Shown here piece after piece: positions 9,022 to 17,992 of a DNA stretch of 64,000 bases. Under the pieces are notes generated by a model. That model did no database searches and had not been told where the DNA came from. It was given only the letters and a program-made list of their open reading frames with translations. The DNA is from Pseudomonas sp. NBRC 111124 (lineage in GTDB: Bacteria; Pseudomonadota; Gammaproteobacteria; Pseudomonadales; Pseudomonadaceae): contig NZ_BCBA01000042.1 of NCBI RefSeq assembly GCF_001320245.1, positions 124,001-188,000 on the forward strand, read 5' to 3'. A program made the position numbers and the translations under genes. Position 1 is the stretch's first letter, and every line of letters starts with the position of its first letter.

Positions 9022-9085
9022 TTCGCGGGCAAACCCGTGCCCACAGGAATTGCCAAAACCCTGTGGGAGCGGGTTTACCCGCGAA
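9022..9085. repeat. Inverted REP pair (BIME), type 2
   Basis: Two opposed copies with the core GTGGGAGCGGGTTTACCCGC lie at 9022-9046 and 9061-9085. This variant differs from type 1 by GTGGGAG for GTAGGAG and TTTACC for CTTGCC. The first copy has one change in the conserved arm (CCGTGCCC for CCGCTCCC). Confidence 0.87.
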
Positions 9086-9372
9086 GGGGTCAACGCGGTC
9101 TATTCCACAATTTTTTACGCTTGAAACACCCTGGGGAACATCAGCTCGTCATGCGAGTCGGTTATTCAACGGGTAGTGTGGCGATCCACGACGATCGCAC
9201 CCGGATTGCCTGTTGATTCTGCATTCTTCACGCCCTAAAGTGCGCGCCGAACGTCCATGCTGGAAACGATCCATCCGGCTCAAGTACTGAGTAGGCGAAC
9301 CAAAGTGGGGATACGGAGGACGTTCAGTTTGCAGCCACTTAATCTTTCAGTTTGCCCATGGAGTCCCTGAGC

Positions 9373-10536
9373 ATGTCGATCCAGGTCGAAGACTATTTCG
9401 CGCGTGACACCTTCCAGAAAATGAAGGCGTTCGCCGACAAGCAGGAAACCCCGTTCGTACTCATCGACACCCAGATGATCAGCCAGGCCTACGACGACCT
9501 GCGTGCGGGTTTCGAGTTCGCCAAGGTGTACTACGCGGTCAAGGCCAACCCGGCCGTCGAGATCATCGACCTGCTCAAAGACAAAGGTTCGAGCTTCGAC
9601 ATCGCTTCGATCTACGAGCTGGACAAGGTCATGGACCGCGGTGTCAGCGCCGACCGCATCAGCTACGGCAACACCATCAAGAAGTCCAAGGACATCCGCT
9701 ACTTCTACGAGAAGGGCGTGCGCCTGTATGCCACCGACTCGGAAGCCGACCTGCGCAACATCGCCAAGGCCGCACCGGGCTCGAAAGTCTACGTGCGTAT
9801 TCTCACCGAAGGCTCGACCACTGCCGACTGGCCACTGTCACGCAAATTCGGCTGCCAGACCGACATGGCCATGGATCTGCTGATCCTTGCCCGTGACCTG
9901 GGTCTGGTGCCTTATGGCATCTCCTTCCATGTCGGTTCGCAACAGCGTGACATCAGCGTGTGGGACGCAGCCATCGCCAAGGTCAAGGTGATCTTCGAGC
10001 GCCTGAAGGAAGAAGACGGCATCGAGCTGAAGCTGATCAACATGGGTGGCGGCTTCCCGGCCAACTACATCACCCGTACCAACAGCCTCGAGACCTACGC
10101 CGAAGAGATCATCCGCTTCCTGAAGGAAGACTTCGGTGACGACTTGCCGGAAATCATCCTCGAGCCAGGCCGTTCGCTGATCGCCAACGCCGGTATCCTG
10201 GTCAGCGAAGTGGTACTGGTCGCACGCAAGTCGCGCACCGCCGTCGAGCGCTGGATCTACACCGACGTGGGCAAGTTCTCCGGCCTGATCGAAACCATGG
10301 ACGAAGCGATCAAATTCCCGATCTGGACCGAGAAGAAAGGCGAAGCCGAAGAAGTGGTCATCGCCGGCCCGACCTGTGACAGCGCCGACATCATGTACGA
10401 AAACTACAAGTACGGCCTGCCGCTGAACCTGGCCATCGGTGACCGCCTGTACTGGCTGTCGACCGGTGCCTACACCACCAGCTACAGCGCAGTGGAGTTC
10501 AACGGCTTCCCGCCGCTGAAGGCCTACTACCTGTAA
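9373..10536 (+). CDS. speC: Ornithine/lysine decarboxylase (PLP, alanine-racemase fold)
   Basis: The enzyme decarboxylates ornithine to putrescine, and its relatives also act on lysine to give cadaverine. The 387-residue protein has the fold-III PLP layout: Lys57 in YYAVKANP, the glycine-rich MGGGFPANY, EPGRSL for phosphate binding, and the catalytic Cys in GPTCDSAD. The ATG at 9373 has GGAG nine bases upstream; the earlier TTG (9352) and ATG (9358) lack this. The gene is followed by a strong terminator. P. aeruginosa speC sits in the same neighbourhood near piuA and piuC. Confidence 0.92.
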   Translation: MSIQVEDYFARDTFQKMKAFADKQETPFVLIDTQMISQAYDDLRAGFEFAKVYYAVKANPAVEIIDLLKDKGSSFDIASIYELDKVMDRGVSADRISYGNTIKKSKDIRYFYEKGVRLYATDSEADLRNIAKAAPGSKVYVRILTEGSTTADWPLSRKFGCQTDMAMDLLILARDLGLVPYGISFHVGSQQRDISVWDAAIAKVKVIFERLKEEDGIELKLINMGGGFPANYITRTNSLETYAEEIIRFLKEDFGDDLPEIILEPGRSLIANAGILVSEVVLVARKSRTAVERWIYTDVGKFSGLIETMDEAIKFPIWTEKKGEAEEVVIAGPTCDSADIMYENYKYGLPLNLAIGDRLYWLSTGAYTTSYSAVEFNGFPPLKAYYL

Positions 10537-10540
10537 TGCG

Positions 10541-10567
10541 AAACGGGGCCGAAAGGCCCCGTTTTAT
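10541..10567 (+). terminator. Rho-independent terminator of speC
   Basis: The stem AACGGGGCC-GAAA-GGCCCCGTT is followed by TTATTT. It begins five bases after the stop codon and overlaps the end of the convergent gene. Confidence 0.9.
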
Positions 10568-11125
10568 TTATGCTTCGCCTACTGCATCAGGATCCATCAG
10601 CTCGAGAATGAACTCGCTGGGCTCTGCCTCGCTGGGTTCCAGCATGCGCAAGAAGTCACTGGCCTCGGTCGAGTAGCTTTTCACTGTCTCGTAAGGGTTA
10701 AGCGACCACCAACTAAACCCCTGCTTTTTTCTCGTAGTCGTTACAACGACGCGCTTGCTGGCCGAAATGAACCGCGAGTCCAACGTTTGCAGCTTGATCT
10801 TGTGAAGGTTCGGGTAGCCTTCATATTCCACATCTTCCCGAATGATGCGACAGGCCGGCCCCGGCACGGGCATTTCCTCTGCAGCTTCCCGCAGTACGTT
10901 CTTGCCCGCACCCGTAATCTGCCGCCCGGCAGCCGAGCGAAATTCAAAAGCCGTTTCGCCCCCGATCTTGGGATGGGACAACTTGGCAATGGTGAAGCAC
11001 TCCCCCTCGACATTGCTGAAAGCCACTTGTAGATAGCCATCACCATTGACAATCACGGGGTAGCGCACAGGGCCTTGAATCAACCACAACCGGCCATGCA
11101 GTTGCTGTTCGCTAAAGTCGCTCAT
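10568..11125 (-). CDS. Hypothetical protein, 185 residues
   Basis: I do not recognise this protein. It has no signal peptide or membrane segment. It contains a mixed alpha/beta region (LWLIQGPVRYPVIVNGDGYL), a basic stretch (SASKRVVVTTTRKKQG) and an acidic C-terminus (EPSEAEPSEFILELMDPDAV). The start ATG has a plausible AGGAG upstream (GAGCAGT region). Codon use and the intact frame suggest a real gene. It separates speC from the Sel1-piuC pair, which are closer together in related pseudomonads, so it may be a lineage-specific insertion. Confidence 0.68.
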   Translation of the reverse strand: MSDFSEQQLHGRLWLIQGPVRYPVIVNGDGYLQVAFSNVEGECFTIAKLSHPKIGGETAFEFRSAAGRQITGAGKNVLREAAEEMPVPGPACRIIREDVEYEGYPNLHKIKLQTLDSRFISASKRVVVTTTRKKQGFSWWSLNPYETVKSYSTEASDFLRMLEPSEAEPSEFILELMDPDAVGEA

Positions 11126-11259
11126 GTACTGCTCCTTGAGTTAAGCCATATTGGCTGACGGCCAACTTACTCAATGCAGTAAAGCGTTCTAAGCGGCAGG
11201 CGCTTCCCACCTACTCGAAAGGTGGGGTGGAATAATCAACCCGTTGTTTACAGGTGCCC

Positions 11260-12009
11260 TCAATCTCCGCGCTGTTCAATTTCCTCTGCATAGCGCGCTG
11301 CAAAAGCCATGAATACCGGCCCTGCCCCCTGCAAGGTCACCAAGGCAGCGCGGAGAAAGTTCAGGTTGCCTTCGACCCGCGCCCGCTCCAGCCAAGGCAC
11401 GGCCTCCGCCACTTGGCCGCGCTCGACCAGCACCAGCGCCAGGCTGAACATGCCACGAAAATCCCCCGCCTCGGCCGAACGCCGATACCAGCGCACCGCC
11501 CTTGCCGGGCTCGGCGCCGTGGCAATGCCCTGCTCCAGATAACGCCCATACAGATTCATAGACTTGGCATGCCCCAGCTGCGCCGCCTGCTCATAGCACA
11601 TCAGTGCCTGCGCCTGATTGGCCGGCACCCCACGCCCGGTGGCCAGCAGGTTGCCGAGGTTGTACAAGCCCCAATCCAGCCCGGCATCGGCCGCACGAGC
11701 ATAGTGGATGGCGGCCTGCGATGGGTCCACATCACCGCCCCAGCCATGCTCCAGGCAACGCCCAAGCATGTTATGGGCCATGGCACTGCCGCCCTGGGCG
11801 GCAATGCCGAACCAGCGCCTGGCAACAGCAGCATCCTGCTCGATGCCACGGCCATCGAGCAGGATCTGCCCGAGCAGCAACTGCGCCTCGACCATGCCCT
11901 CCCCCGCCGCGGCCAGGATCGCCTGGGCCGCCTTGCCGGGGCTGTGTTCGAGCATGGCCTGCAGGCCGCTAGCATCCACCACTTCTTCACGACGCAGCTG
12001 ATAGGACAC
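11260..12009 (-). CDS. Sel1-repeat (SLR/TPR-like) protein
   Basis: The 249-residue product contains about five Sel1-like repeats with the usual pattern of A.G...A...LG..Y..G.GV: QAILAAAGEGMVEAQLLLGQ, AARRWFGIAAQGG, HNMLGRCLEHGWGGDVDPSQ and NLGNLLATGRGVPANQAQAL. Such repeats form solenoids used in protein contacts. No signal peptide is visible. It starts four bases after piuC and is probably co-transcribed with it; the same pair occurs in P. aeruginosa. Its exact role in iron metabolism is unknown. Confidence 0.88.
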   Translation of the reverse strand: MSYQLRREEVVDASGLQAMLEHSPGKAAQAILAAAGEGMVEAQLLLGQILLDGRGIEQDAAVARRWFGIAAQGGSAMAHNMLGRCLEHGWGGDVDPSQAAIHYARAADAGLDWGLYNLGNLLATGRGVPANQAQALMCYEQAAQLGHAKSMNLYGRYLEQGIATAPSPARAVRWYRRSAEAGDFRGMFSLALVLVERGQVAEAVPWLERARVEGNLNFLRAALVTLQGAGPVFMAFAARYAEEIEQRGD

Positions 12010-12012
12010 GGC

Positions 12013-12693
12013 TCAGACCTCGGCCCAGCGGCGCAGCAGGTTGTGGTAGGTGCCGGTCAGTTGCAGCAGGGACGGATGGTCCGGCACGTCGGCGGTGAGT
12101 TGCTGGATGGCGTTGTCCATTTCAAACAGCAGCGCCCGCTGGCTGTCCTCGCGCACCAGGCTCTGGGTCCAGAAGAACGCCGCGTAGCGCACGCCACGTG
12201 TGACCGGGTTGACCTTGTGCAAGCTGGTGCCGGGGTACAGCACCAGGTCACCGGCCGCCAGCTTGACCTGCTGCATGCCGTAAGTGTCCTGAATCACCAA
12301 TTCGCCGCCGTCGTAGCTGTCCGGGTCGCTGAGGAACAGGGTCGAGGACAGGTCGGTGCGTACCCGTTCCGCGCTGCCCTTGGGCTGGCGCAGGGCATTG
12401 TCGATGTGGAAACCAAAGTTGCCGCCCTCGCGGTAGCAATTGATCAGCGGCGGGAACACCTTGTGCGGCAAGGCCGCCGACATGAAACGCGGGGTCTGCC
12501 ACAAGCGGTCGATCAATGCGCTGCCGATTTCCTTGGCCAGCGGGTGCCCTTCCGGCAGCTGCAGGTTGTGCTTGGCCTTGGCCGACTGGTAGCCAGCAGT
12601 GACCTTGCCATCGGCCCAGTCAGTCTGCTCCAGCGCCTCACGGATACGGGCCAGTTCATCGGCGTCGAACAACCCTGGGATATGAAGCAGCAT
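12013..12693 (-). CDS. piuC: PKHD-type Fe(II)/2-oxoglutarate hydroxylase PiuC
   Basis: This iron- and 2-oxoglutarate-dependent dioxygenase of 226 residues has the facial triad His96-x-Asp98 (GFHIDNAL) and distal His159 (SLHKVNPVTRG), with an Arg nearby for 2-oxoglutarate. The start at 12693 (MLLHIPGLFDADEL) matches the usual family N-terminus; the open frame extends 26 codons further but adds nothing conserved. It is divergent from piuA, which encodes a siderophore receptor, and both are expected to be iron-regulated. The substrate is not known from sequence. Confidence 0.92.
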   Translation of the reverse strand: MLLHIPGLFDADELARIREALEQTDWADGKVTAGYQSAKAKHNLQLPEGHPLAKEIGSALIDRLWQTPRFMSAALPHKVFPPLINCYREGGNFGFHIDNALRQPKGSAERVRTDLSSTLFLSDPDSYDGGELVIQDTYGMQQVKLAAGDLVLYPGTSLHKVNPVTRGVRYAAFFWTQSLVREDSQRALLFEMDNAIQQLTADVPDHPSLLQLTGTYHNLLRRWAEV

Positions 12694-12829
12694 GGCGGCG
12701 GCACCGTTAAGACCTGTAAAGCACCAATGATATTGATTCCCTTTTACGCGGCACAAGCCCTGGCTGCGCATTAGACGATTCAGCGGTCATAAACCGTAAA
12801 GAGAATATGTAAAGAATGTAAATTTCTAG

Positions 12830-12852
12830 CGAATGGTAACGAGTCTCAATTG
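12830..12852 (+). promoter_or_regulatory. Candidate Fur box between piuC and piuA
   Basis: The sequence GAATGGTAACGAGTCTCAAT resembles Pseudomonas Fur operators and lies in the divergent piuC-piuA promoter region, about 60-80 bases before the piuA start. Fur control of both genes is expected from the family, but the site was identified by eye only. Confidence 0.5.
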
Positions 12853-12913
12853 TGCCTGACAAACCCTTACATTAATATCCGCGGCCTTCACACCTTGGGG
12901 AAGGCCAATAACA

Positions 12914-15223
12914 ATGCGTCACGTACCATCTGCAGTGAGCTCACCACGCCTGATCGTTTCGGCCATCGGGGTCGCCCTCAGCGCTTCGGGCGCCTATGCC
13001 GCCGACCCGGCCGCCAGCAATGCCGTCACCCTCGACGCCACCAGCGTCAATGGCAAGGCTGAGCAGGCCAATACCGATTACAAAGTCGAGAAGGCCTCCT
13101 CGCAGAAGTACACCGCACCGCTGGTGGACACCCCGCGCTCAATCACCGTGATCCCGCAGCAAGTGATCAAGGACACCAACGCCCTGACCCTGCAGGACGC
13201 CCTGCGCACCGTACCCGGCATCACCTTCGGTGCCGGCGAAGGCGGCAACCCGCAAGGCGACCGCCCGTTCATCCGCGGCTTCGACGCCCAGGGTGACACC
13301 TACCTGGACGGCGTGCGCGATACTGGAGCCCAGACCCGCGAAATCTTCGCCATCGAATCGGTCGAAGTGGCCAAGGGCCCGAACTCGGCTATCGGCGGCC
13401 GTGGCGCCGCCGGCGGCACCATCAACCTGGTGAGCAAGCGCGCGCACCTTGGCAACTCGCTCGACGGCGCCTGGACCTGGGGCAGCGACCAGACCCAGCG
13501 CTACACCTTCGATGGTAACTACCAGTTCAGCGACACCGTTGCCGGCCGCCTGAACCTGATGACCCACGAAAGCAACGTCGCCGGCCGCGACAAGGTCAAC
13601 TACGACCGCTGGGGTATCGCCCCGTCGCTGGCCTTCGGCCTGGGCACCGCGACCCGCGTCAACCTCGACTACTACCACCTGGAAAGCGACGACCTGCCGG
13701 ATTCGGGCATTCCGTATAGCATCCCGACCGCTGGCAGCGCCGCACGCACTTCTGCTCACCCGAGCAAGCCGAACGACGGTGGCAACAGTGACAACTTCTA
13801 CGGCCTGACCGACCGCGACTTCCGCAAGACCCGCGTCGACATCGCCACCTTCTCCATCGAGCACGACCTGACCGAAGCGCTGACCATCAAGAACACCTTC
13901 CGTCACGGCAACAGCATGCAGGACTACATCCTGACCCAGCCCGACGACAGCAAGGGCAACGTCAACAACGGCAGCGTCTGGCGCCGCGCCAACACCCGTG
14001 TTGGCAACACCGCCACCACCACCAACCAGACCGACCTGTTTGGTGAGTTCTACCTCGGCGGCCTGAAGAACAGCTTCTCCACCGGTATCGAGCTGAGCCG
14101 CGAAGAAAGCGACCGTGAAACCTACGACGTCAACACCGACACCGTCCCCGGCGGCGCAGCGAACACCAATTGCACCCCGGGCATGATCGGTTCGACCAGC
14201 GGCTACAACTGCACCTCGCTGAGCAACCCGAACCCGGACGACCCATGGAACGGTTCCATCGCCCGTAACTACGCCGGCACCAACACCAAGAGCAACACCC
14301 GGGCCATCTACGTGTTCGATACCCTCGAACTGTCGCCACAATGGCTGCTGAACATGGGCCTGCGTTACGACCACTTCGACACCCAGTACCGCGGCTACAA
14401 CGCCGACGGCAGCACTGCGGTCAGTAGCAAGGGCATCGTCTCGAAGGGCAAGGACACCAGCGAGTTCGTCACCGGCCAGCTCGGCCTGGTATGGAAACCG
14501 GCCGACAACGGCAGCATCTACGTGTCCTACGCGACCTCGGCCACCCCGCCAGGGGCCTACCTCGGCGAAGGCATGGAAGGCAACCCGCTGGGCAACACCA
14601 CCGATCGCAGCGGCAACCTGCTGAGCAGCGACATGGAGCCGGAAGAAACCACCAACTACGAAATCGGCACCAAATGGGACCTGTTCAACGAGCGTCTGTC
14701 CCTGGCTGCCGCCCTATTCCGCACCGAGAAGGAAAACGCCCGCGTTCAGGTGAACACCACCACTTACGAAAACGTCGGCGAAACCCGGGTGCAGGGCATC
14801 GAACTGTCGGCCAGCGGCAAGATCACCGACAAGTGGCAAGTATTCGCCGGCTACACCTACATGGAAGCGCGTCAGATCGACGGAGGCCCGCTGGGCAAGG
14901 CCAACGACGGCAACCAGCTGCCGAACACGCCGAACAACAGCGCCAGCCTGTGGACCACCTATTCGATCACGCCGAAGCTGACCGTCGGTGGCGGCGCCTT
15001 CTATGTGGATGATGTGTACGGCAGCGTAGCCAACACCACCATGGTCGATAGCTATGTGCGCTATGACGCCATGGCCGCCTACAAGCTGACCAAGAACGTC
15101 GACCTGCAGCTGAACGTGCAGAACCTGACCAACGAGGTGTATTACGACAAGGCCTTCTCCACCCATTTCGCCAACCAGGCGGCAGGGCGGACAGCACTGT
15201 TGACCACCAGCGTCCACTTCTGA
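12914..15223 (+). CDS. piuA: TonB-dependent catecholate siderophore receptor PiuA/Fiu
   Basis: This outer-membrane receptor for ferric catechol-type siderophores has 769 residues. A signal peptide (LIVSAIGVALSASGAYAA) is followed directly by the plug domain (DTPRSITVIPQQVIKD, FIRGFDAQGDTYLDGVRD, KGPNSAIGGRGAAGGTINLV) and the barrel, ending in ALLTTSVHF. There is no STN domain, so it is not a signalling receptor. GGGGAAGG lies upstream of the ATG. In P. aeruginosa, PiuA-type receptors also admit siderophore-conjugated beta-lactams. The ligand itself is inferred from the family. Confidence 0.92.
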   Translation: MRHVPSAVSSPRLIVSAIGVALSASGAYAADPAASNAVTLDATSVNGKAEQANTDYKVEKASSQKYTAPLVDTPRSITVIPQQVIKDTNALTLQDALRTVPGITFGAGEGGNPQGDRPFIRGFDAQGDTYLDGVRDTGAQTREIFAIESVEVAKGPNSAIGGRGAAGGTINLVSKRAHLGNSLDGAWTWGSDQTQRYTFDGNYQFSDTVAGRLNLMTHESNVAGRDKVNYDRWGIAPSLAFGLGTATRVNLDYYHLESDDLPDSGIPYSIPTAGSAARTSAHPSKPNDGGNSDNFYGLTDRDFRKTRVDIATFSIEHDLTEALTIKNTFRHGNSMQDYILTQPDDSKGNVNNGSVWRRANTRVGNTATTTNQTDLFGEFYLGGLKNSFSTGIELSREESDRETYDVNTDTVPGGAANTNCTPGMIGSTSGYNCTSLSNPNPDDPWNGSIARNYAGTNTKSNTRAIYVFDTLELSPQWLLNMGLRYDHFDTQYRGYNADGSTAVSSKGIVSKGKDTSEFVTGQLGLVWKPADNGSIYVSYATSATPPGAYLGEGMEGNPLGNTTDRSGNLLSSDMEPEETTNYEIGTKWDLFNERLSLAAALFRTEKENARVQVNTTTYENVGETRVQGIELSASGKITDKWQVFAGYTYMEARQIDGGPLGKANDGNQLPNTPNNSASLWTTYSITPKLTVGGGAFYVDDVYGSVANTTMVDSYVRYDAMAAYKLTKNVDLQLNVQNLTNEVYYDKAFSTHFANQAAGRTALLTTSVHF

Positions 15224-15328
15224 CGAAACACCGCCGAGCCCCGTTCATACCTGTGAGCGGGGCTTTTGCGTATCAAGGCATAATGCACCCCGCGGGGTCT
15301 GTGGCAGCAACACAAGGTGAGAGACGTG

Positions 15329-17881
15329 GTGAAGAAGACGCTGTTCCAACTGCACTGGTTCTTTGGCATCACCGCCGGCCTGGTGCTGGCCTTGATGGGC
15401 GTCACCGGTGCGCTGTACTCATTCCAGGAAGAGCTGCTGCGCGCCTTCAACGCCGATGTGCTGAAGGTCGAGGTACGCGCCGAGGGCGTGCTGCCAATGG
15501 GCGAGTTGGTGCGCCGGGTCGAGGCCGAGCAAGGCGACAAGGTGTCGATGCTGTGGGTCGACGTGCGCGAAGGCAACGCCGCGCGGGTGTTCTTCACCCC
15601 GCCACCGGGCGAGCGCCGCGGCGCGCTGCGCTACGCCGACCCCTACACTGGCGAGCTCAAGGGTGATGCGGCCGGCCAAGGCTTCTTCAACCTGATGCTG
15701 ACCCTGCATCGCTTCCTCGCCATGGGCGACACCGGCCGGCAGATCACCGGGGCCTGCACCCTGATGCTGGTGTTCTTCTGCCTGTCCGGCCTGTACCTGC
15801 GCTGGCCGCGCAAAGCGCTGAAATGGCGCACCTGGCTGACCTTCGACTGGGCCAAGAAAGGCCGCGCCTTCAACTGGGACCTGCACGCTGTGGCCGGGAC
15901 CTGGTGCCTGCTGTTCTACCTTCTGTTCGCACTGACCGGGCTGTTCTGGTCCTACGAATGGTACCGCTCGGGCCTGAACAAGCTGCTGGCTGACGAACCC
16001 GCCGCCGGCCAACAGCAGAAACGTGGCGAAGGCCGTGGCCGCCACGGGCCGCCCAGGGTCGACAAGAACGCCCCGCCGCTGGTGGTCGACTACGATGCCA
16101 TCTGGGCCAACCTCAAGGACGCCGCCGGCCCTGGCCTGGCCATGTACAACCTGCGCCTGCCGCCGGCAGGTGGCCAGCCGGCCAACCTGTTCTACCTCCC
16201 CGAAGACGCCGCACACCCGCGCGCGTTCAACACCCTGGTGCTCGACCCCGCCACTGGCCAGGTGAAAAGCCAGGACCGCTACAGCGACAAATCCTTCAAG
16301 GCGCAGCTGCTGCAGAGCGTCTACGCCCTGCACGTCGGCGAATACTTCGGCCTGCCGGGCCGCATCATCGTCACCATCGCCAGCCTGACCATGCCGCTGT
16401 TCTTCGTCACCGGCTGGCTGCTGTACCTCGACCGCCGCCGCAAGAAGCGCCAGGTCCGTGCCGCCCGCGGCACTGTCCACGGCAACCCGGCCAGCGCCGA
16501 CAGCTGGCTGATCGGCTTCGCCAGCCAGAGCGGTTTCGCCGAGCAACTGGCCTGGCAGAGCGCCGGGCAGTTGCAGGCAGCCGGCTTGCCGGTACAAGTG
16601 CGCGCCCTGGCCGATCTGGGTGAAGAAGACCTGCGCCAGGCTCGCCGTGCCTTGTTTGTGGTCAGTACCTTCGGCGATGGCGAGGCGCCTGACAGTGCCC
16701 GTGGCTTCGAACGAAAGATCCTCGGCCAACCGTGGGCGCTGAACAACCTCAGCTATGCCCTGCTCGCCTTGGGTGACCGTCAGTACCCGCACTTTTGCGG
16801 CTTTGCCCGAAGGCTGCAGGCCTGGCTGGGTGATCGTGGCGCCAGCAGCGCCTTCAGCCCGGTGGAAGTCGACAACGCCGATCAGGCCGCACTGCAGCAG
16901 TGGCAGCAGGAACTGGCGCAACTGACCGGCGCCCAGCCTGTCAGCGCCTGGCAGCCGCCGAGTTTCGGCAGCTGGACGCTGGTGCAACGCGATCTGCTCA
17001 ACCCCGGCAGCCAAGGGCAGCCGGTCTACCTGCTGGGTCTGCGCCCCGAGCAACCCGCCAGCTGGGAGGCCGGTGACCTGGTGGAAATCCTGCCGCTCAA
17101 TGGCCAGCCACGGATCGACACCTTCCTGCACGGTATGGCGCTGGACGCAAAAGCGCTGGTGCAAGTCGGTGGCTTGCAGGAGACCTTGAGCCAGGCATTG
17201 GCTGGCCGCCAATTGCCGAGCCGCCGAGACCACCTGCTTGGCCTGCAACCGCAGGCACTGATCGATGCGCTGGTGCCGATCGGCAGCCGCGAATACTCAA
17301 TCGCCTCGATCGCCAGCGATGGCGTGCTGGAACTGATCGTGCGCCAGGAGCGCCACGCCGACGGCAACCTGGGCCTAGGCTCCGGCTGGCTGACAGAGTA
17401 CTTGCCGTTGAACGGCACGCTGAGCCTGCGCCTGCGGCGCAACAGCGGTTTCCACCTGCCGGACACCTCGGCGCCGATGATCCTGATCGGCAACGGCACC
17501 GGCCTGGCGGGCCTGCGCAGCCTGATCCGAGCGCGGGTCAATGCCGGTGAGCAGCGCAACTGGCTGCTGTTCGGCGAGCGCAACAGGGCCCATGACCTGC
17601 TGTGTGGCGCAGAGCTGCAGGGTTGGCTCGACAACGGCGACCTGGCGCGGTTGGACCTGGCGTTCTCGCGGGATCAGGCAGAGAAAGTCTATGTGCAGGA
17701 TGTGCTGCTGCAGCACGCCGAGGAATTCAAGCGCTGGGTAGCTGATGGTGCTTGCATATATGTCTGCGGAAGCCTGCAAGGCATGGCTGCGGGGGTAGAT
17801 GCGGCACTCAGCGGCATCCTCGGGGAGGAGGCAGTGCAGCAGTTGATTGAGGATGGGCGGTATCGGCGGGATGTGTATTGA
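15329..17881 (+). CDS. PepSY-domain membrane flavoprotein reductase (sulfite-reductase-flavoprotein-like)
   Basis: This is a fusion of about 850 residues. The N-terminal 380 residues form a PepSY-TM membrane unit with four hydrophobic segments (WFFGITAGLVLALMGVTGAL, LMLVFFCLSGLYL, WCLLFYLLFALTGLFW, IVTIASLTMPLFFVTGWLLY). A flavodoxin-like domain follows (GFASQSGFAEQLAWQSAGQL, VVSTFGDGEAPDSA, ALLALGDRQYPHFCG), then FAD/NADPH-reductase modules (REYSIASI, LIGNGTGLAGLRSLI, YVCGSLQGMAAGVDAAL). I chose the GTG at 15329 after AAGGTGAG; GTGs at 15317 and 15326 are alternatives. Placed after piuA, it most likely reduces imported ferric siderophores rather than sulfite. Confidence 0.85.
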   Translation: MKKTLFQLHWFFGITAGLVLALMGVTGALYSFQEELLRAFNADVLKVEVRAEGVLPMGELVRRVEAEQGDKVSMLWVDVREGNAARVFFTPPPGERRGALRYADPYTGELKGDAAGQGFFNLMLTLHRFLAMGDTGRQITGACTLMLVFFCLSGLYLRWPRKALKWRTWLTFDWAKKGRAFNWDLHAVAGTWCLLFYLLFALTGLFWSYEWYRSGLNKLLADEPAAGQQQKRGEGRGRHGPPRVDKNAPPLVVDYDAIWANLKDAAGPGLAMYNLRLPPAGGQPANLFYLPEDAAHPRAFNTLVLDPATGQVKSQDRYSDKSFKAQLLQSVYALHVGEYFGLPGRIIVTIASLTMPLFFVTGWLLYLDRRRKKRQVRAARGTVHGNPASADSWLIGFASQSGFAEQLAWQSAGQLQAAGLPVQVRALADLGEEDLRQARRALFVVSTFGDGEAPDSARGFERKILGQPWALNNLSYALLALGDRQYPHFCGFARRLQAWLGDRGASSAFSPVEVDNADQAALQQWQQELAQLTGAQPVSAWQPPSFGSWTLVQRDLLNPGSQGQPVYLLGLRPEQPASWEAGDLVEILPLNGQPRIDTFLHGMALDAKALVQVGGLQETLSQALAGRQLPSRRDHLLGLQPQALIDALVPIGSREYSIASIASDGVLELIVRQERHADGNLGLGSGWLTEYLPLNGTLSLRLRRNSGFHLPDTSAPMILIGNGTGLAGLRSLIRARVNAGEQRNWLLFGERNRAHDLLCGAELQGWLDNGDLARLDLAFSRDQAEKVYVQDVLLQHAEEFKRWVADGACIYVCGSLQGMAAGVDAALSGILGEEAVQQLIEDGRYRRDVY

Positions 17882-17911
17882 TTTGAGATGGGTGTAAGCA
17901 GGGCCGGCCCT

Positions 17912-17977
17912 TTCGCGGGGCAAGCCCGCTCCTACAAGGATAGCGCTGAGCCTGTAGGAGCGGGCTTGCCCCGCGAA
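17912..17977. repeat. Inverted REP pair (BIME), type 1
   Basis: Opposed copies of the GTAGGAGCGGGCTTGCCCCG type lie at 17912-17936 and about 17953-17977, between the convergent reductase and amidase genes. The flanks GGCCC / GGGCC extend the hairpin. Confidence 0.87.
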
Positions 17978-17992
17978 AGGGCCTGGCCTGCG

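Larger units (their letters stand above)
8868..9372. other. Intergenic region between fecI and speC
   Basis: This 505-base stretch has no supported gene. It holds the fecI promoter region, an inverted REP pair (9022-9085) and a probable long 5' leader for the decarboxylase. The leader part contains the perfect inverted repeat GAACGTCC (9249-9256) / GGACGTTC (9318-9325). Confidence 0.6.

Noticed and set aside
8854..9216. 120-codon plus-strand frame between fecI and speC
   Set aside because: It crosses the fecI start region and a REP pair and has no conserved features.
15419..17248. A 609-codon frame antisense to the PepSY-flavoprotein gene
   Set aside because: Shadow of the real gene. It has no conserved motif and an Ala/Gly/Gln-rich composition typical of antisense frames.
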